Shown here: positions 37,782 to 47,289 of the stretch, piece by piece
Layout of the letters: every line of letters starts with the position of its first letter
How positions within the stretch are numbered: the first letter of the stretch is position 1
Notes under the pieces: generated by a model
Seen by the model: the letters and a program-made list of their open reading frames with translations, nothing else
Databases searched by the model: none
Told to the model about the DNA's origin: nothing
Assembly (NCBI RefSeq): GCF_019249215.1
Contig: NZ_JAESDI010000005.1
Coordinates: 186,001-250,000 of the forward strand
Direction of reading: 5' to 3'
Length of the DNA: 64,000 nucleotides
DNA from: Alteromonas lipotrueae
Lineage (GTDB): Bacteria > Pseudomonadota > Gammaproteobacteria > Enterobacterales > Alteromonadaceae
Position numbers and translations under genes: made by a program

Positions 37782-40700
37782 ATGTTAACAAAACCAATAT
37801 CAATGCTGAAGATGTGGCGCATTGCAGTGCTTATCCTAACGGCGCTCTTTATAGTAGGTTGTGGAGGCTCAGGTGTTGAGTCTGGCTCGAACAATTTACT
37901 GACTTGTAATGTACCAAACGTACCTAATGCAGACGGCACAGCGTGCGTCGCGCCGCCGCCTATTCAATGTGATGCACCCACGGTACCTAATGAAACTAAT
38001 GATGCGTGTGTAGTTGGCGCCGATCCGAGTTTGCCACTACCGGTATTTTTCCCTGCCGATAATCAAGCAGTTTTATACTACAACCGCGCGGCTGTTGATG
38101 CTGATAATTCCACAAACGACCCCGCGTACGAAGGCTGGCGTTTACATACATGGAACAATGATGAATGCGACGCTTATGCCGATGCAGATACTGACTGGGC
38201 AAACGGACGTCAACATACGGGTATCGATCCTAATTATGGTGCGTATTGGGTATTAGATTTAAAAGACAATTTTGATAACTGCCACAATTTTATCATTCAC
38301 TTAGGCACTGACGATGCCGGTAAAGAGCTGGGCGGTTCAGACTTTCAAGCTTCGCTAGTTCAAGATGATGAAACGTACGTGCGTATGAACTTTACGTTGT
38401 CAGGGGAGCCCACGTTGTTTGAATACCCCATTATGTCTCTTGGACCACAGCCTGTAGATATAGAAGGTTTTGGTGCACATTGGTTAGATGCTAATACGAT
38501 ATTGTGGGATGTGGCTGATACCGTATCTACCGTGAAGCTTCACTATTCGGCGAATGCTGACTTAGAGAGTTCACTGGAAGATGGTATCAACGGCACCTCA
38601 ATAGCGTTAATGCCTGCCACGTTAGATGAAAACCAAACTGCTGAAGCTGAAAACCTAGCGGCACTTCAGGCTTGGGAAGGAGACTGGAGCCTAGAGGACG
38701 CTAAAACTGTCTTAACCACTCAGGCCGTAGTAGGGGGGTATGACAGTGACGGGGTTCTAATAGCAGCAACAGGCTTACAAAACGCAAAGGCTATAGATGC
38801 TATCTATACCGCGGGTGATGAAGATGCAAACGAAGCAAGTTTAGGTGCTGTTTATTCTGACACGGGTATTGCTGTATCGGTATGGGCCCCCACAGCGCAA
38901 AATGTAGATTTGCTAACTTACAACGACAATAAAACCCTGGCGAGTCGCTATACGATGACGCGCGACACTAATACAGGTATCTGGCAATTTGAAGGCGATA
39001 TGTCGTTAGATAGACAACTTTATCGCTATGAAGTCACGGTTTTTCATCCGCAAACGGGGGCGGTAGAAGTACTTGAAGTTACAGACCCTTATTCGGTAAG
39101 CCTTAGCACCAATGGCCGCTTCTCTCGCTTTGTGAACTTATCAGATGATGATTTAAAACCAGACGGGTGGGATACTCAGAACATTCCTACATTAGAAAAC
39201 CCTGAAGATGCGGTTATTTATGAGGGCCATGTTCGTGATTTCAGTATTCGCGATATGTCTACAAGCGAAGCAAATCGTGGTAAGTATTTAGCATTTACAG
39301 AGCAAAACACGGCCCCTGTTTTACATCTACAAAAATTGGTTGAGGCAGGCTTAAACTACTTCCATGTGCTGCCCGCAAACGATATTGCCACCATTGATGA
39401 AGACCCAACAAAGACCGTTGGTTTATTCGACACGGTAGCAGACTTATGTCGCCTTAATGCGGATGCCGTGGTTTGTGAGGAAGAAAACAGTGCCATATTA
39501 CTTATTGATGTATATAACAGCTACGACCCTCTCGCTGAAGCAGCGAAAGCACAGCAGCTCACAAGTGATATGCGTGCTATTGATGGTTTCAACTGGGGGT
39601 ACGATCCACATCATTTCAACGCACCAGAAGGTAGCTATGCATCAAATGCAGAAGGTGTAGAACGAATTGTCGAAATGCGGGCAATGATTCAAGCCCTGCA
39701 TGAGATGGGACTTCGTGTTGCATTAGATGTGGTATACAACCATACCAATGCTTCTGGCGTGTTTGCGAAATCTATACTGGACAAAGTTGTACCTGGGTAT
39801 TTCCATCGTTATGAAACCGACACCGGTGATATTGTTCGTGAAACCTGCTGTGATGATACTGAACCGCGTAACGTAATGATGAAAAAATTAATGCTGGATT
39901 CATTACTCCTGTGGACCGAGCATTACAAATACGATGCTTTTCGCTTTGACATCATGAGCCAAGCTTCTAAAGAGACGATGTTGCAATTGCGCAACAGCGT
40001 ACAAGCATTAGATGAAGATAATTACTTCTACGGTGAGGGCTGGACGCGCATCGACAGAGGCTACGAACAAGCGAACCAGCTGAATATGGCCGGTACGCAA
40101 ATAGGCACGTACAACGATAGAATTCGTGAAGCTATTCGCCAAGGTAATATCTTTTCACCTGAGTCTGACGCGCTGTTAAGCGACCAAGACAAAGTGAAAA
40201 TGAGCATGATAGGCACACTGCAAGACTATGTGCTTGAAACCTCGGCAGGCGTAGCTAGCAATACCAGTAACCTAGGTGGTTACGCATTAGACCCAGCCGA
40301 CATTATTAATTATGTATCTAAACATGATAATGAAACCTTATGGGATCAGCTGAACTATACATTACCAATGGACATTTCGTTGAGTGAGCGCGTACGTGCA
40401 CAAAACGTAGCTATCGGTATTCCGCTTGTGTCGCAAGGTATTCCATTCTTACAGATGGGCGGTGATTTACTGCGATCTAAGTCTATGGACAGAAACACCT
40501 ATGACGCAGGTGATTGGTTCAATTTCGTTGATTTTACCTATGAAACCAATAACTGGAACGTGGGTTTACCGTTAGCTGAAGACAATGAAGTTCGTTGGGA
40601 AGAAATGGGGGAGTTTATTTATAGCCCAGAACGTGATGCATCTATGGCCGACATCATATTTGCGTCAGAGGTATTTAACGAGTTGCTTGCCATTCGTATG

Positions 40701-42134
40701 GAAAGTCCGTTATTTCGTTTAACCTCCGCTGACGACATCATCGACCGTATTGGCTTTCATAATATTGGTTCAAACCAGCAAAAAGGTTTGATAGCCATGA
40801 GCATTGATGACGGTGTTGCTTCTGACGCTGACACTGACGGAGAAGCCCGCGCCGATCTTGATACGCAAAATGATGCCATTGTTGTGCTTGTGAATACGGG
40901 GTACGAAACGAAATCCATTAGTATTAATACCGCAACTGGGTTTTCATTACATGCACTGCAAATGAACTCAAGTGATGAAGCGGTTCGAGGGGCAACGTTT
41001 AACGAAGCAGAAGACGGGAATGGTATTTTCACCGTTCCAGCACTGACTATTGCTGTATTTGTGAAACCACAATCAGGCGCACAAGGTTATGGGTTATCGG
41101 CCTATGCAACTTCTGGTGCGCCGGATGTTGTGCCTTATGGCGAGACTACCCCTTACCTTCGCGGCGATATGAACGGTTGGACGACTGATAACCCATTCAT
41201 TTATAAAGGTGATGGCGTATACGAAGTTGCCGTTGCCCTTGAGGGTGGAACCACTTACGGCTTTAAGTTTGCTTCAGAAGATTGGGAAACGGTTAACTTT
41301 GGTGCTGCAGAAGGTGATGATGCTGCGCTGATAGAAAATGAGCCTAAAGTGTTAGCGCGGACCAACAATAATTTAGCATTCACGCCAGCAATAAACGCCA
41401 CGTATTTATTTACCATTAATGCCTCTGAATCTGAATCACCGGTGCTAACGGTGATTAACGAAGAGCCCTATGTTGGAACACCTGTGTTTATTCGAGGTGC
41501 AGTAAACGATTGGGGCACCAGTGACGAACTTCTGTATCAAGGGGGGCGTATCTATATGGTGACAATGGACATAGACCCTGGTAGTTATGAATTCAAAGTC
41601 GCTTCTGAAGATTGGGATACGGTTAACTTTGGTGCATTAAGTGCTGATGACGCGGATAAAAATGTAAACGTTGGCCAAACGACTGCCTTGGCAAGAACAA
41701 ACGATAATCTGCTTCTGACCATTGAAGAAGCTGACCGTTATGTGTTTGTTTTTGATGTGAATGACGAGAATAACCCTACTATAGGTGTGTATAAAGAGGC
41801 CTATTTCGGTGACACGGAAGTATACGTTCGTGGTGGGATGAACGGGTGGGGAACCACTGACCTATTTACCTATCAAGGTGATGGTGAATACACGGTAGAC
41901 ATTGAACTCAGCGTAGGAAGTGCAGAGTTTAAAGTGGCATCAGAAGATTGGAATACCGTTAACTTGGGTAATCCAAATGATGCGACATCTAACCTTGTGA
42001 CCCCAGGGCAGCCAAAAGTGTTGTCATTTAGCAACAATAATCTCGTTATTGAAGTCAGTGATGCAGGGCTATACGAATTTAAAGTATCTGGCCCTAATGG
42101 TCAGTCGCCTACACTTACCGTAAACGCTAAATAA
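37782..42134 (+). CDS. Pullulanase-type GH13 lipoprotein with C-terminal repeat domains
   Basis: Debranching enzyme hydrolysing alpha-1,6 links of pullulan and limit dextrins. From ATG 37782 (GGAG six bases upstream) the lipobox is LFIVGC. Next come two short Cys-Pro motifs, a CBM41/PUD-like domain (YYNRAAVDADN...GWRLHTWNN), a CBM48-like domain, and the pullulanase motif FNWGYDPHHFNAPEGSY. Catalytic residues are D723 (FRFD), E752 (YGEGW) and D849 (KHDN). A DUF3372-like region and three ~110-residue repeats end the protein. An in-frame ATG at 37692 overlaps the receptor 2 stop (ATGA) but would bury the signal peptide. The 1450-residue size is unusually large, and the location is predicted as membrane-anchored, perhaps cell-surface. 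Confidence 0.92.
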   Translation: MLTKPISMLKMWRIAVLILTALFIVGCGGSGVESGSNNLLTCNVPNVPNADGTACVAPPPIQCDAPTVPNETNDACVVGADPSLPLPVFFPADNQAVLYYNRAAVDADNSTNDPAYEGWRLHTWNNDECDAYADADTDWANGRQHTGIDPNYGAYWVLDLKDNFDNCHNFIIHLGTDDAGKELGGSDFQASLVQDDETYVRMNFTLSGEPTLFEYPIMSLGPQPVDIEGFGAHWLDANTILWDVADTVSTVKLHYSANADLESSLEDGINGTSIALMPATLDENQTAEAENLAALQAWEGDWSLEDAKTVLTTQAVVGGYDSDGVLIAATGLQNAKAIDAIYTAGDEDANEASLGAVYSDTGIAVSVWAPTAQNVDLLTYNDNKTLASRYTMTRDTNTGIWQFEGDMSLDRQLYRYEVTVFHPQTGAVEVLEVTDPYSVSLSTNGRFSRFVNLSDDDLKPDGWDTQNIPTLENPEDAVIYEGHVRDFSIRDMSTSEANRGKYLAFTEQNTAPVLHLQKLVEAGLNYFHVLPANDIATIDEDPTKTVGLFDTVADLCRLNADAVVCEEENSAILLIDVYNSYDPLAEAAKAQQLTSDMRAIDGFNWGYDPHHFNAPEGSYASNAEGVERIVEMRAMIQALHEMGLRVALDVVYNHTNASGVFAKSILDKVVPGYFHRYETDTGDIVRETCCDDTEPRNVMMKKLMLDSLLLWTEHYKYDAFRFDIMSQASKETMLQLRNSVQALDEDNYFYGEGWTRIDRGYEQANQLNMAGTQIGTYNDRIREAIRQGNIFSPESDALLSDQDKVKMSMIGTLQDYVLETSAGVASNTSNLGGYALDPADIINYVSKHDNETLWDQLNYTLPMDISLSERVRAQNVAIGIPLVSQGIPFLQMGGDLLRSKSMDRNTYDAGDWFNFVDFTYETNNWNVGLPLAEDNEVRWEEMGEFIYSPERDASMADIIFASEVFNELLAIRMESPLFRLTSADDIIDRIGFHNIGSNQQKGLIAMSIDDGVASDADTDGEARADLDTQNDAIVVLVNTGYETKSISINTATGFSLHALQMNSSDEAVRGATFNEAEDGNGIFTVPALTIAVFVKPQSGAQGYGLSAYATSGAPDVVPYGETTPYLRGDMNGWTTDNPFIYKGDGVYEVAVALEGGTTYGFKFASEDWETVNFGAAEGDDAALIENEPKVLARTNNNLAFTPAINATYLFTINASESESPVLTVINEEPYVGTPVFIRGAVNDWGTSDELLYQGGRIYMVTMDIDPGSYEFKVASEDWDTVNFGALSADDADKNVNVGQTTALARTNDNLLLTIEEADRYVFVFDVNDENNPTIGVYKEAYFGDTEVYVRGGMNGWGTTDLFTYQGDGEYTVDIELSVGSAEFKVASEDWNTVNLGNPNDATSNLVTPGQPKVLSFSNNNLVIEVSDAGLYEFKVSGPNGQSPTLTVNAK
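41148..42131 (+). repeat. Three tandem ~110-residue repeats in the pullulanase
   Basis: Repeat starts lie at residues ~1123, ~1233 and ~1345. Each opens with [VY].RG...N.W.T.D and contains FK[VF]ASEDW.TVN.G and later ART/SF-NNNL. The spacing of 110-112 residues is regular. The fold looks like a small beta-sandwich starch-binding module of the SusE/SusF or CBM type; this is an inference. Confidence 0.85.
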
Positions 42135-42157
42135 TCCTCAAAATTTAGTTAAAAACT

Positions 42158-42183
42158 AAAGCCGTGGTTTTCCACGGCTTTTT
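42158..42183 (+). terminator. Intrinsic terminator after the pullulanase gene
   Basis: AAAGCCGTGG-ttt-CCACGGCTTTTT, 24 nt after the stop codon. Confidence 0.93.
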
Positions 42184-42504
42184 CATTTGTTAAACCATTT
42201 TTCCATCAAGCAAATCAGCTTTTCTTTTACATCTTTCTCATCCGATTCCGGCAAAATAAAAGTTTGCGCTATTGGAACATAGTTTGCTTTATTTAACCTA
42301 CGCTATAGGCGGTCACCACATGTCATTGCAACATAGTAAAAGTGCATGATTATGCACAGCTGCGCATTAACGAAAGGTATGCGCGTCGAAAGGTCTGTTT
42401 GAGTGACATTGTCATCCCTGGGCTTCACATGGCTAGGGGCGCTACAGTAGATGGATTTAATTAAGCAGTAAGGTCGACATATTGCGTTTACGGAGATTGA
42501 AACA
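42184..42504. other. Intergenic region before the patatin-like gene
   Basis: Apart from the terminator at its left edge I see no gene and no copy of the MalR-type site. A short open stretch on the minus strand (42183-42302) has no start codon. GGAG lies about 14 nt before the patatin-like ATG. Confidence 0.5.
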
Positions 42505-43371
42505 ATGAAATCAGCTTTAGTGGTAGAAGGTGGTGCGATGCGCGGAGTTTTTGCAGCTGGCGTATTGGATAAGTTCATGGAACAAAACTACTATCCGTTC
42601 GATTTCGCTATAGGAGTTTCAGCGGGAGCAACTAACCTTTCCACTTACGTGGCTAGAATGCCCGGTCTTAGCAAAACCATTATTACGCAATACGCCACTA
42701 AACGAGAATTTTTTAGCCCAATGAGATTTATAAAGGGTGGGCATATGACTGATGTACATTGGTTATGGCACCATTCTAAGAAGTCACTAGGTATACCAGC
42801 GCCAGGTGAAAAAGCAGCCATGCCATTGTATGTAGGGATCACCAACGTCGAGTCGGGTGAATGTGAATACATTCAAGCAACGGAAGCAAATGTTGATGCA
42901 TTGATGGTGGCATCCTGTGCCATTCCAACAGCGTTCAGAGAGCAGCCCATCATAGAGGGCAAACGCTATGTTGATGGCGGTGTAGCTGATGCTATACCGG
43001 TAAGAAAAGCTTATGAGATGGGTGCCCGTGAGATTACTGTGGTGCTCTCTCAACCTAAGGGCTTTACAAAACCTACAGTGAAAACAGCGTGGCTGTTAGA
43101 AAAAATGTATGGCGGTCAACCTGCCTTACTAGATAAGATGAGGAAAAGATCAAATATTTATAACGAAACATTGAATTTTCTTTTAAATCCGCCGTCTGAC
43201 TGCACGATTACGGTCATAGCGCCTGATGAAGCATTTTGCGTTAGGCGCTTAACAATGGATAAAAAGAAATTACTGCGTGGCTATGGGCAGGGAAGACGGA
43301 TGGCAAGACGAGTTATATCGAACTCGAAAGTAGAATCGCAGATTACACACAGTAATAAAACCGTCGCGTAA
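42505..43371 (+). CDS. Patatin-like phospholipase (YjjU-like)
   Basis: Predicted cytoplasmic serine acyl hydrolase of the patatin family. The oxyanion-hole motif is EGGAMRGVFAAGVLD. The nucleophile S39 sits in GVSAG, and the catalytic aspartate is D157 in VDGGVADAIP. It has no signal peptide, and its 288-residue length and overall pattern resemble E. coli YjjU. The physiological lipid is unknown. It begins a three-gene block that interrupts the starch locus and lacks the shared operator. Confidence 0.88.
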   Translation: MKSALVVEGGAMRGVFAAGVLDKFMEQNYYPFDFAIGVSAGATNLSTYVARMPGLSKTIITQYATKREFFSPMRFIKGGHMTDVHWLWHHSKKSLGIPAPGEKAAMPLYVGITNVESGECEYIQATEANVDALMVASCAIPTAFREQPIIEGKRYVDGGVADAIPVRKAYEMGAREITVVLSQPKGFTKPTVKTAWLLEKMYGGQPALLDKMRKRSNIYNETLNFLLNPPSDCTITVIAPDEAFCVRRLTMDKKKLLRGYGQGRRMARRVISNSKVESQITHSNKTVA

Positions 43372-43507
43372 ATAAACTAAAGTATAACAATATTAAGCGA
43401 TACCGAGCTAACTAATAAATTAGAATGGCGTGACATAGCAGTACCCAAAGTGGCAGTATCAAAAAACTATTGCGCAATAAAATAACAGAATAATAAAAAG
43501 AGGTCGT

Positions 43508-44023
43508 GTGAGTTCCCTTTCGCTTTCAAAGCAAACAGTAAGTATCGGGTTAGTGAACCCGAAAAACCCCGTTAATGTTGCCTCAATTTTACGAGCTGCA
43601 GGTTGTTACGGAGTATCAAGTGTGTTTTACACCGGATACAGATACCGGATTGCAAAGAACTTTAATGCTGATACGAAGGCTTTCCATAAAAAGATCCCTA
43701 CTATTGGCGTTGATGACTTAAAAGAGGTCGTGCCAGAAAATGCAAGTGTAGTAGCCATAGAGCTAGTAGAAGGCGCGTTACCTTTACCAGAATTTAAACA
43801 CCCCGAAAATGCAATGTACATTTTCGGACCAGAAGATGGCAGTTTAGATAAAAGCGTACTTGAGTGGTGTGACCATGTTGTCTACATACCCACCTATTCG
43901 TGTATGAATCTAGCTGCTACCGCTAACGTTGTTCTTTACGATCGTTTAGCAAAATCAGAGTATATCTCAGGTAATAGCCTCATACGTGAGAGCCGGGATA
44001 ATAATAATCAATCAAAACTATAA
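43508..44023 (+). CDS. TrmH/SpoU-family RNA 2'-O-methyltransferase
   Basis: A small SPOUT-fold methyltransferase using S-adenosylmethionine. The three family motifs are present: NPVNVASILRAAG (motif 1), YIFGPEDGSL (motif 2) and IPTYSCMNLAATANVVLYDR (motif 3, knot). The target RNA cannot be deduced. It is longer than the TrmL type and lacks an N-terminal L30e-like domain. It starts at GTG 43508, with GAGGT immediately upstream. Confidence 0.88.
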   Translation: MSSLSLSKQTVSIGLVNPKNPVNVASILRAAGCYGVSSVFYTGYRYRIAKNFNADTKAFHKKIPTIGVDDLKEVVPENASVVAIELVEGALPLPEFKHPENAMYIFGPEDGSLDKSVLEWCDHVVYIPTYSCMNLAATANVVLYDRLAKSEYISGNSLIRESRDNNNQSKL

Positions 44024-44057
44024 ATCGGTTTGAATCGTTGTATTCGAGAGTGAAATT

Positions 44058-45020
44058 GTGTGTGAGCACAAGGTGAGCTTTTGTCATGCTTTTCAAACTG
44101 GGCCTGCTAAATCTATAGAGGACCAAAAATTGAAAAAACGTGTCGCTACTTCGCTAAATAAATTAAAAACAATTCATAACCATATTTCTTCTAACTTGAA
44201 GAAATTGAGAAACAAAAGAAAGAAAAAACAGATGGATGAGCTATCAAATTTTTTCTTTAGTCGTTACTCACTTGTGGTAGCACAAAACAACGAAGACCGA
44301 GAGACATGTTTCAGCACAAGGCACGAAGTTTATTGTGAAGAAATGAACTTCGAAAAAGAGCGCTCTACGGGCTTGGAAATTGATAGATATGATGACTATT
44401 CTGTCAATTGTTACATCAAACACTTACCAACAGGGGATTGTGCAGGAACGATTCGTATCATTATGCCTGCTCTTCGCAACCAAGCCTTACCGCTAGAGGA
44501 AAAGTGTATTCACGCTATTGAAGACAAAGCGTTAGTGCCCGCTCAGCTTGGTAGAACTTCAATCTGTGAAATTTCTCGTTTAGCTATTCCGAAGTCGTTT
44601 AGAGTCAGACAACTTAAAGCTAAAGCGCCATTCAAGCCTTCTGGTAAACAGAAAGTGAGTAAAGCGGAAAGCGTGCTGCTGGAACACATACCTTATTTGT
44701 CTTTGGCGCTCTACTTCATCGCCCTAAGCATTTGCGTTGAACAGGAAATGGAATATGCCTACGTATTGATGGAGCCTAAATTGGCACGCCGATTAAAAAT
44801 GTTTGGGTTTAATTTTGAACGTTTGGGCGACCCAATTGACTACAACGGCTTGCGTGCCGTGTATCGCATTAAGCCAAAATCTATCGAGAGTGAATTAACA
44901 CCGGCGCTGCGTAGCTTTTTATTGCGAATTAAAAATGATCTTACCGGCAGCTTAACTGAAAATATGTTTGGTGCCACCATGAAAGCAGAAGAAGAATTTA
45001 CTGCCAGTAAAGCGGCATAG
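44058..45020 (+). CDS. PEP-CTERM/exosortase-associated acyltransferase (GNAT-like)
   Basis: Resembles the N-acyl amino acid synthase/autoinducer-synthase-like acyltransferases found with PEP-CTERM/exosortase systems. Recognisable segments are FSTRHEVYCEEMNFEKE, the acidic DRYDDYSVNCYIKH and the AGTIRIIMP strand, then EISRLAIPKSFR and a long helix-rich C-terminal part. No exosortase or PEP-CTERM target is in the window. The start is uncertain: GTG 44058 (GAGAG upstream), TTG 44130 (GAGG at 8 nt) and ATG 44232 are in frame. The extra N-terminus is Lys-rich (KKLRNKRKKKQ), so the shorter forms may be real. Confidence 0.8.
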   Translation: MCEHKVSFCHAFQTGPAKSIEDQKLKKRVATSLNKLKTIHNHISSNLKKLRNKRKKKQMDELSNFFFSRYSLVVAQNNEDRETCFSTRHEVYCEEMNFEKERSTGLEIDRYDDYSVNCYIKHLPTGDCAGTIRIIMPALRNQALPLEEKCIHAIEDKALVPAQLGRTSICEISRLAIPKSFRVRQLKAKAPFKPSGKQKVSKAESVLLEHIPYLSLALYFIALSICVEQEMEYAYVLMEPKLARRLKMFGFNFERLGDPIDYNGLRAVYRIKPKSIESELTPALRSFLLRIKNDLTGSLTENMFGATMKAEEEFTASKAA

Positions 45021-45138
45021 TATCTGTATAATTTTGAGCACTTTTTTCTCTATAGACGACTAAAATATTCCAGATTGAGGGACAAATCGAAGAACAAGGG
45101 AAACGGAACAAAGCAATCACATCGTATTAATTTATTAC

Positions 45139-45152
45139 TGAATACGTATGGA
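45139..45152. promoter_or_regulatory. MalR-type operator, copy 3 (variant)
   Basis: TGAATACGTATGGA differs from the other three copies at one position (C to G), the only imperfect copy. It lies upstream of the first GH13 amylase. Confidence 0.7.
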
Positions 45153-45153
45153 A

Positions 45154-45183
45154 TTGTTTTAACATTCCCTTAACGAGTATGCT
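45154..45183 (+). promoter_or_regulatory. Putative promoter of the first GH13 amylase
   Basis: TTGTTT and TATGCT with an 18-nt spacer. The spacing to the operator (1 nt) differs from the other units (5 nt), and the -10 overlaps the first in-frame ATG (45179). Weak support. Confidence 0.3.
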
Positions 45184-47206
45184 ATTGGCAATCCAATACA
45201 AAGGTATGCTTGTAGTGTTAGATATCAAAAATACAAATCACCTCCACGTGCTCAAAAGTGTGGCAAAAAACGCGGCACAAACTCCTCTAATAAGCGCTGA
45301 CAAAAGCTCAAAGTTTAAGAAATTAACGGTAGCGGTTTTATCTCTAGGCCTATTATCCTGTATCGCTTACCCACAGTCAGGAGCCGATCTCATGGAAAAT
45401 GAGAACGCGAATAACTCAGTGACAGAAATTCCCTCTAATTCTGGCAAGCCCGTGGTATATCAGGTCTTTACTCGATTGTTCGGGAATACCAATACAACCA
45501 ATAAACCTTGGGGCACAATCGAAGAAAATGGTGTGGGGAAATTTAGTGATTTCACACCACAAGCGCTTCAAAGTATTAAAGCCTTAGGTACCACTCATAT
45601 TTGGTATACCGGTGTACCACATCATGCCCTTGCTACCAGCTACCTTAATTTTGGTATTACTGACGATGATCCTGATGTTATTAAAGGGCGTGCCGGTTCA
45701 CCTTATGCAGTTAAAGATTATTACAACGTTAACCCTGATTTAGCAGATAACCCCGCAAATCGGTTACATGAATTTGAAGCGCTTATCCAGCGCACTCATC
45801 AGCACGGTATGAAAGTGGTTATCGATATAGTGCCTAATCATGTTGCACGCCGTTATCAATCTTTTTCGCCACGCCATGATAACTTCGGTGCTAACGATGA
45901 TACATCGCAAGGGTATTCTCGAGACAATAATTTCTATTACATACCCAAAACACCTTTTGTATTGCCAGAGGGCGTTGCAGATAGCGTTTTAGGCGGCAAA
46001 GCTACTGAAAAAAATCAGCATCATTTGGTTGACGGAAAGTTTGATGAATTTCCGGCTAAATGGACGGGCAACGGCAGTCGAGCACCACAGCCCGATATTA
46101 ACGACTGGTATGAAACCGTTAAGATTAATTACGGCGTAAAACCAGACGGAAGCTACGACTTTCCTAAGTTACCAGAAGCCTATCGGAATATGCCTGTAGA
46201 AGAGCATGCCGCTTTTTGGGCTGATAAATCGTTACCTGATTCGTGGTACAAATTCAGAGACATCGCCATTTACTGGCTAGATAAAGGCGTTGATGGTTTT
46301 CGGTTCGACATGGCTGAAATGGTGCCCGTAGAATTCTGGTCATTTTTAAACAGCGCCATTAAACACAGAAACCCGGATGCGTTTTTGCTAGCGGAAGTTT
46401 ATCAACCCGATAGATACAGAGACTACATTCAGCTAGGAAAGATGGATTATCTCTACGATAAAGTGGGCTTTTATGACACCTTGAAAACGATAATGAAAGG
46501 AGAGGGTAAGGTAAGTGAGTTGGTTAGTGTGCACGATGAAGTTAGCGATATTGCGACTCATATGCTGCACTTTCTCGAGAACCACGACGAACAACGTATC
46601 GCTAGTCCGGAATTTGCTGGAAGTGCAGAAAAAGGTAAACCTGCGCTCGCCGTTAGCGCACTGATAAGTGCTTCACCAACCCTCTTGTATTTTGGTCAGG
46701 ATTTAGGTGAGGACGGTAGTGAAGAAGCGGGGTTTGGCGACCCTAGTCGTACTTCAATTTTTGACTATATTGGTGTGCCCGCACATCAGCGGTTTATGAA
46801 TGGTGGCAAGTTTGACGCAGGCCAGTCTTCAAGCGAAGAAAAAGCATTACACAATTTCTATAAAGAGACTATGGGTATTGTAGCTACTAATCCTGCTGTA
46901 ACCGGAAAATATGAAAGCCTACATGCATTGAATCTCGCCGCAGACAGCACAGCATACACGGAAATGCAATTTGCTTTTGTGAGAAAAAAAAATGAGCATG
47001 GTATAGTTGTTATTGCTAACTTTAGTACAGAATCTTCTGGCACTATAACGTTAACCATTCCTATTTCTACACTACAAAAAAATACCACTGAACTCACTCT
47101 TGAGCCTTTACTTTCTCATAAAGGAATAACATTTAATCTCAGTGGTTCGAATTACACAGCGACACTTTCATTAAACGGATTAGAAACAAGAGTATTCGAA
47201 TTTTAA
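45179..47206 (+). CDS. GH13 alpha-amylase-family enzyme 1
   Basis: Alpha-glucan hydrolase of family GH13. Conserved regions are VVIDIVPNHVARR, DGFRFD with nucleophile D377, LLAEVY with acid/base E406, and ENHDEQR with D470 (numbered from ATG 45179). A basic N-terminal stretch is followed by a hydrophobic segment ending LGLLSC, which suggests export, possibly as a lipoprotein with an atypical lipobox. The coordinates give the longest frame. A start at ATG 45206 or GTG 45215 is likely if the proposed promoter is right. It is monocistronic under its own operator copy. The exact bond and product specificity cannot be told. Confidence 0.88.
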   Translation: MLLAIQYKGMLVVLDIKNTNHLHVLKSVAKNAAQTPLISADKSSKFKKLTVAVLSLGLLSCIAYPQSGADLMENENANNSVTEIPSNSGKPVVYQVFTRLFGNTNTTNKPWGTIEENGVGKFSDFTPQALQSIKALGTTHIWYTGVPHHALATSYLNFGITDDDPDVIKGRAGSPYAVKDYYNVNPDLADNPANRLHEFEALIQRTHQHGMKVVIDIVPNHVARRYQSFSPRHDNFGANDDTSQGYSRDNNFYYIPKTPFVLPEGVADSVLGGKATEKNQHHLVDGKFDEFPAKWTGNGSRAPQPDINDWYETVKINYGVKPDGSYDFPKLPEAYRNMPVEEHAAFWADKSLPDSWYKFRDIAIYWLDKGVDGFRFDMAEMVPVEFWSFLNSAIKHRNPDAFLLAEVYQPDRYRDYIQLGKMDYLYDKVGFYDTLKTIMKGEGKVSELVSVHDEVSDIATHMLHFLENHDEQRIASPEFAGSAEKGKPALAVSALISASPTLLYFGQDLGEDGSEEAGFGDPSRTSIFDYIGVPAHQRFMNGGKFDAGQSSSEEKALHNFYKETMGIVATNPAVTGKYESLHALNLAADSTAYTEMQFAFVRKKNEHGIVVIANFSTESSGTITLTIPISTLQKNTTELTLEPLLSHKGITFNLSGSNYTATLSLNGLETRVFEF

Positions 47207-47289
47207 CTACTTGTGTGAATTTTGCTTCGATTGCAGAATCAAAACCTTCTATTTATGTTAATTCGCATGGATTTTTACTTGCCGATTCG

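Noticed and set aside
42183..42302. Minus-strand open stretch ending ...KLICLMEKWFNK, protein-like in composition
   Set aside because: About 40 codons, bounded by a stop upstream and without a start codon at its front; it could be a gene remnant but there is too little to call a pseudogene.
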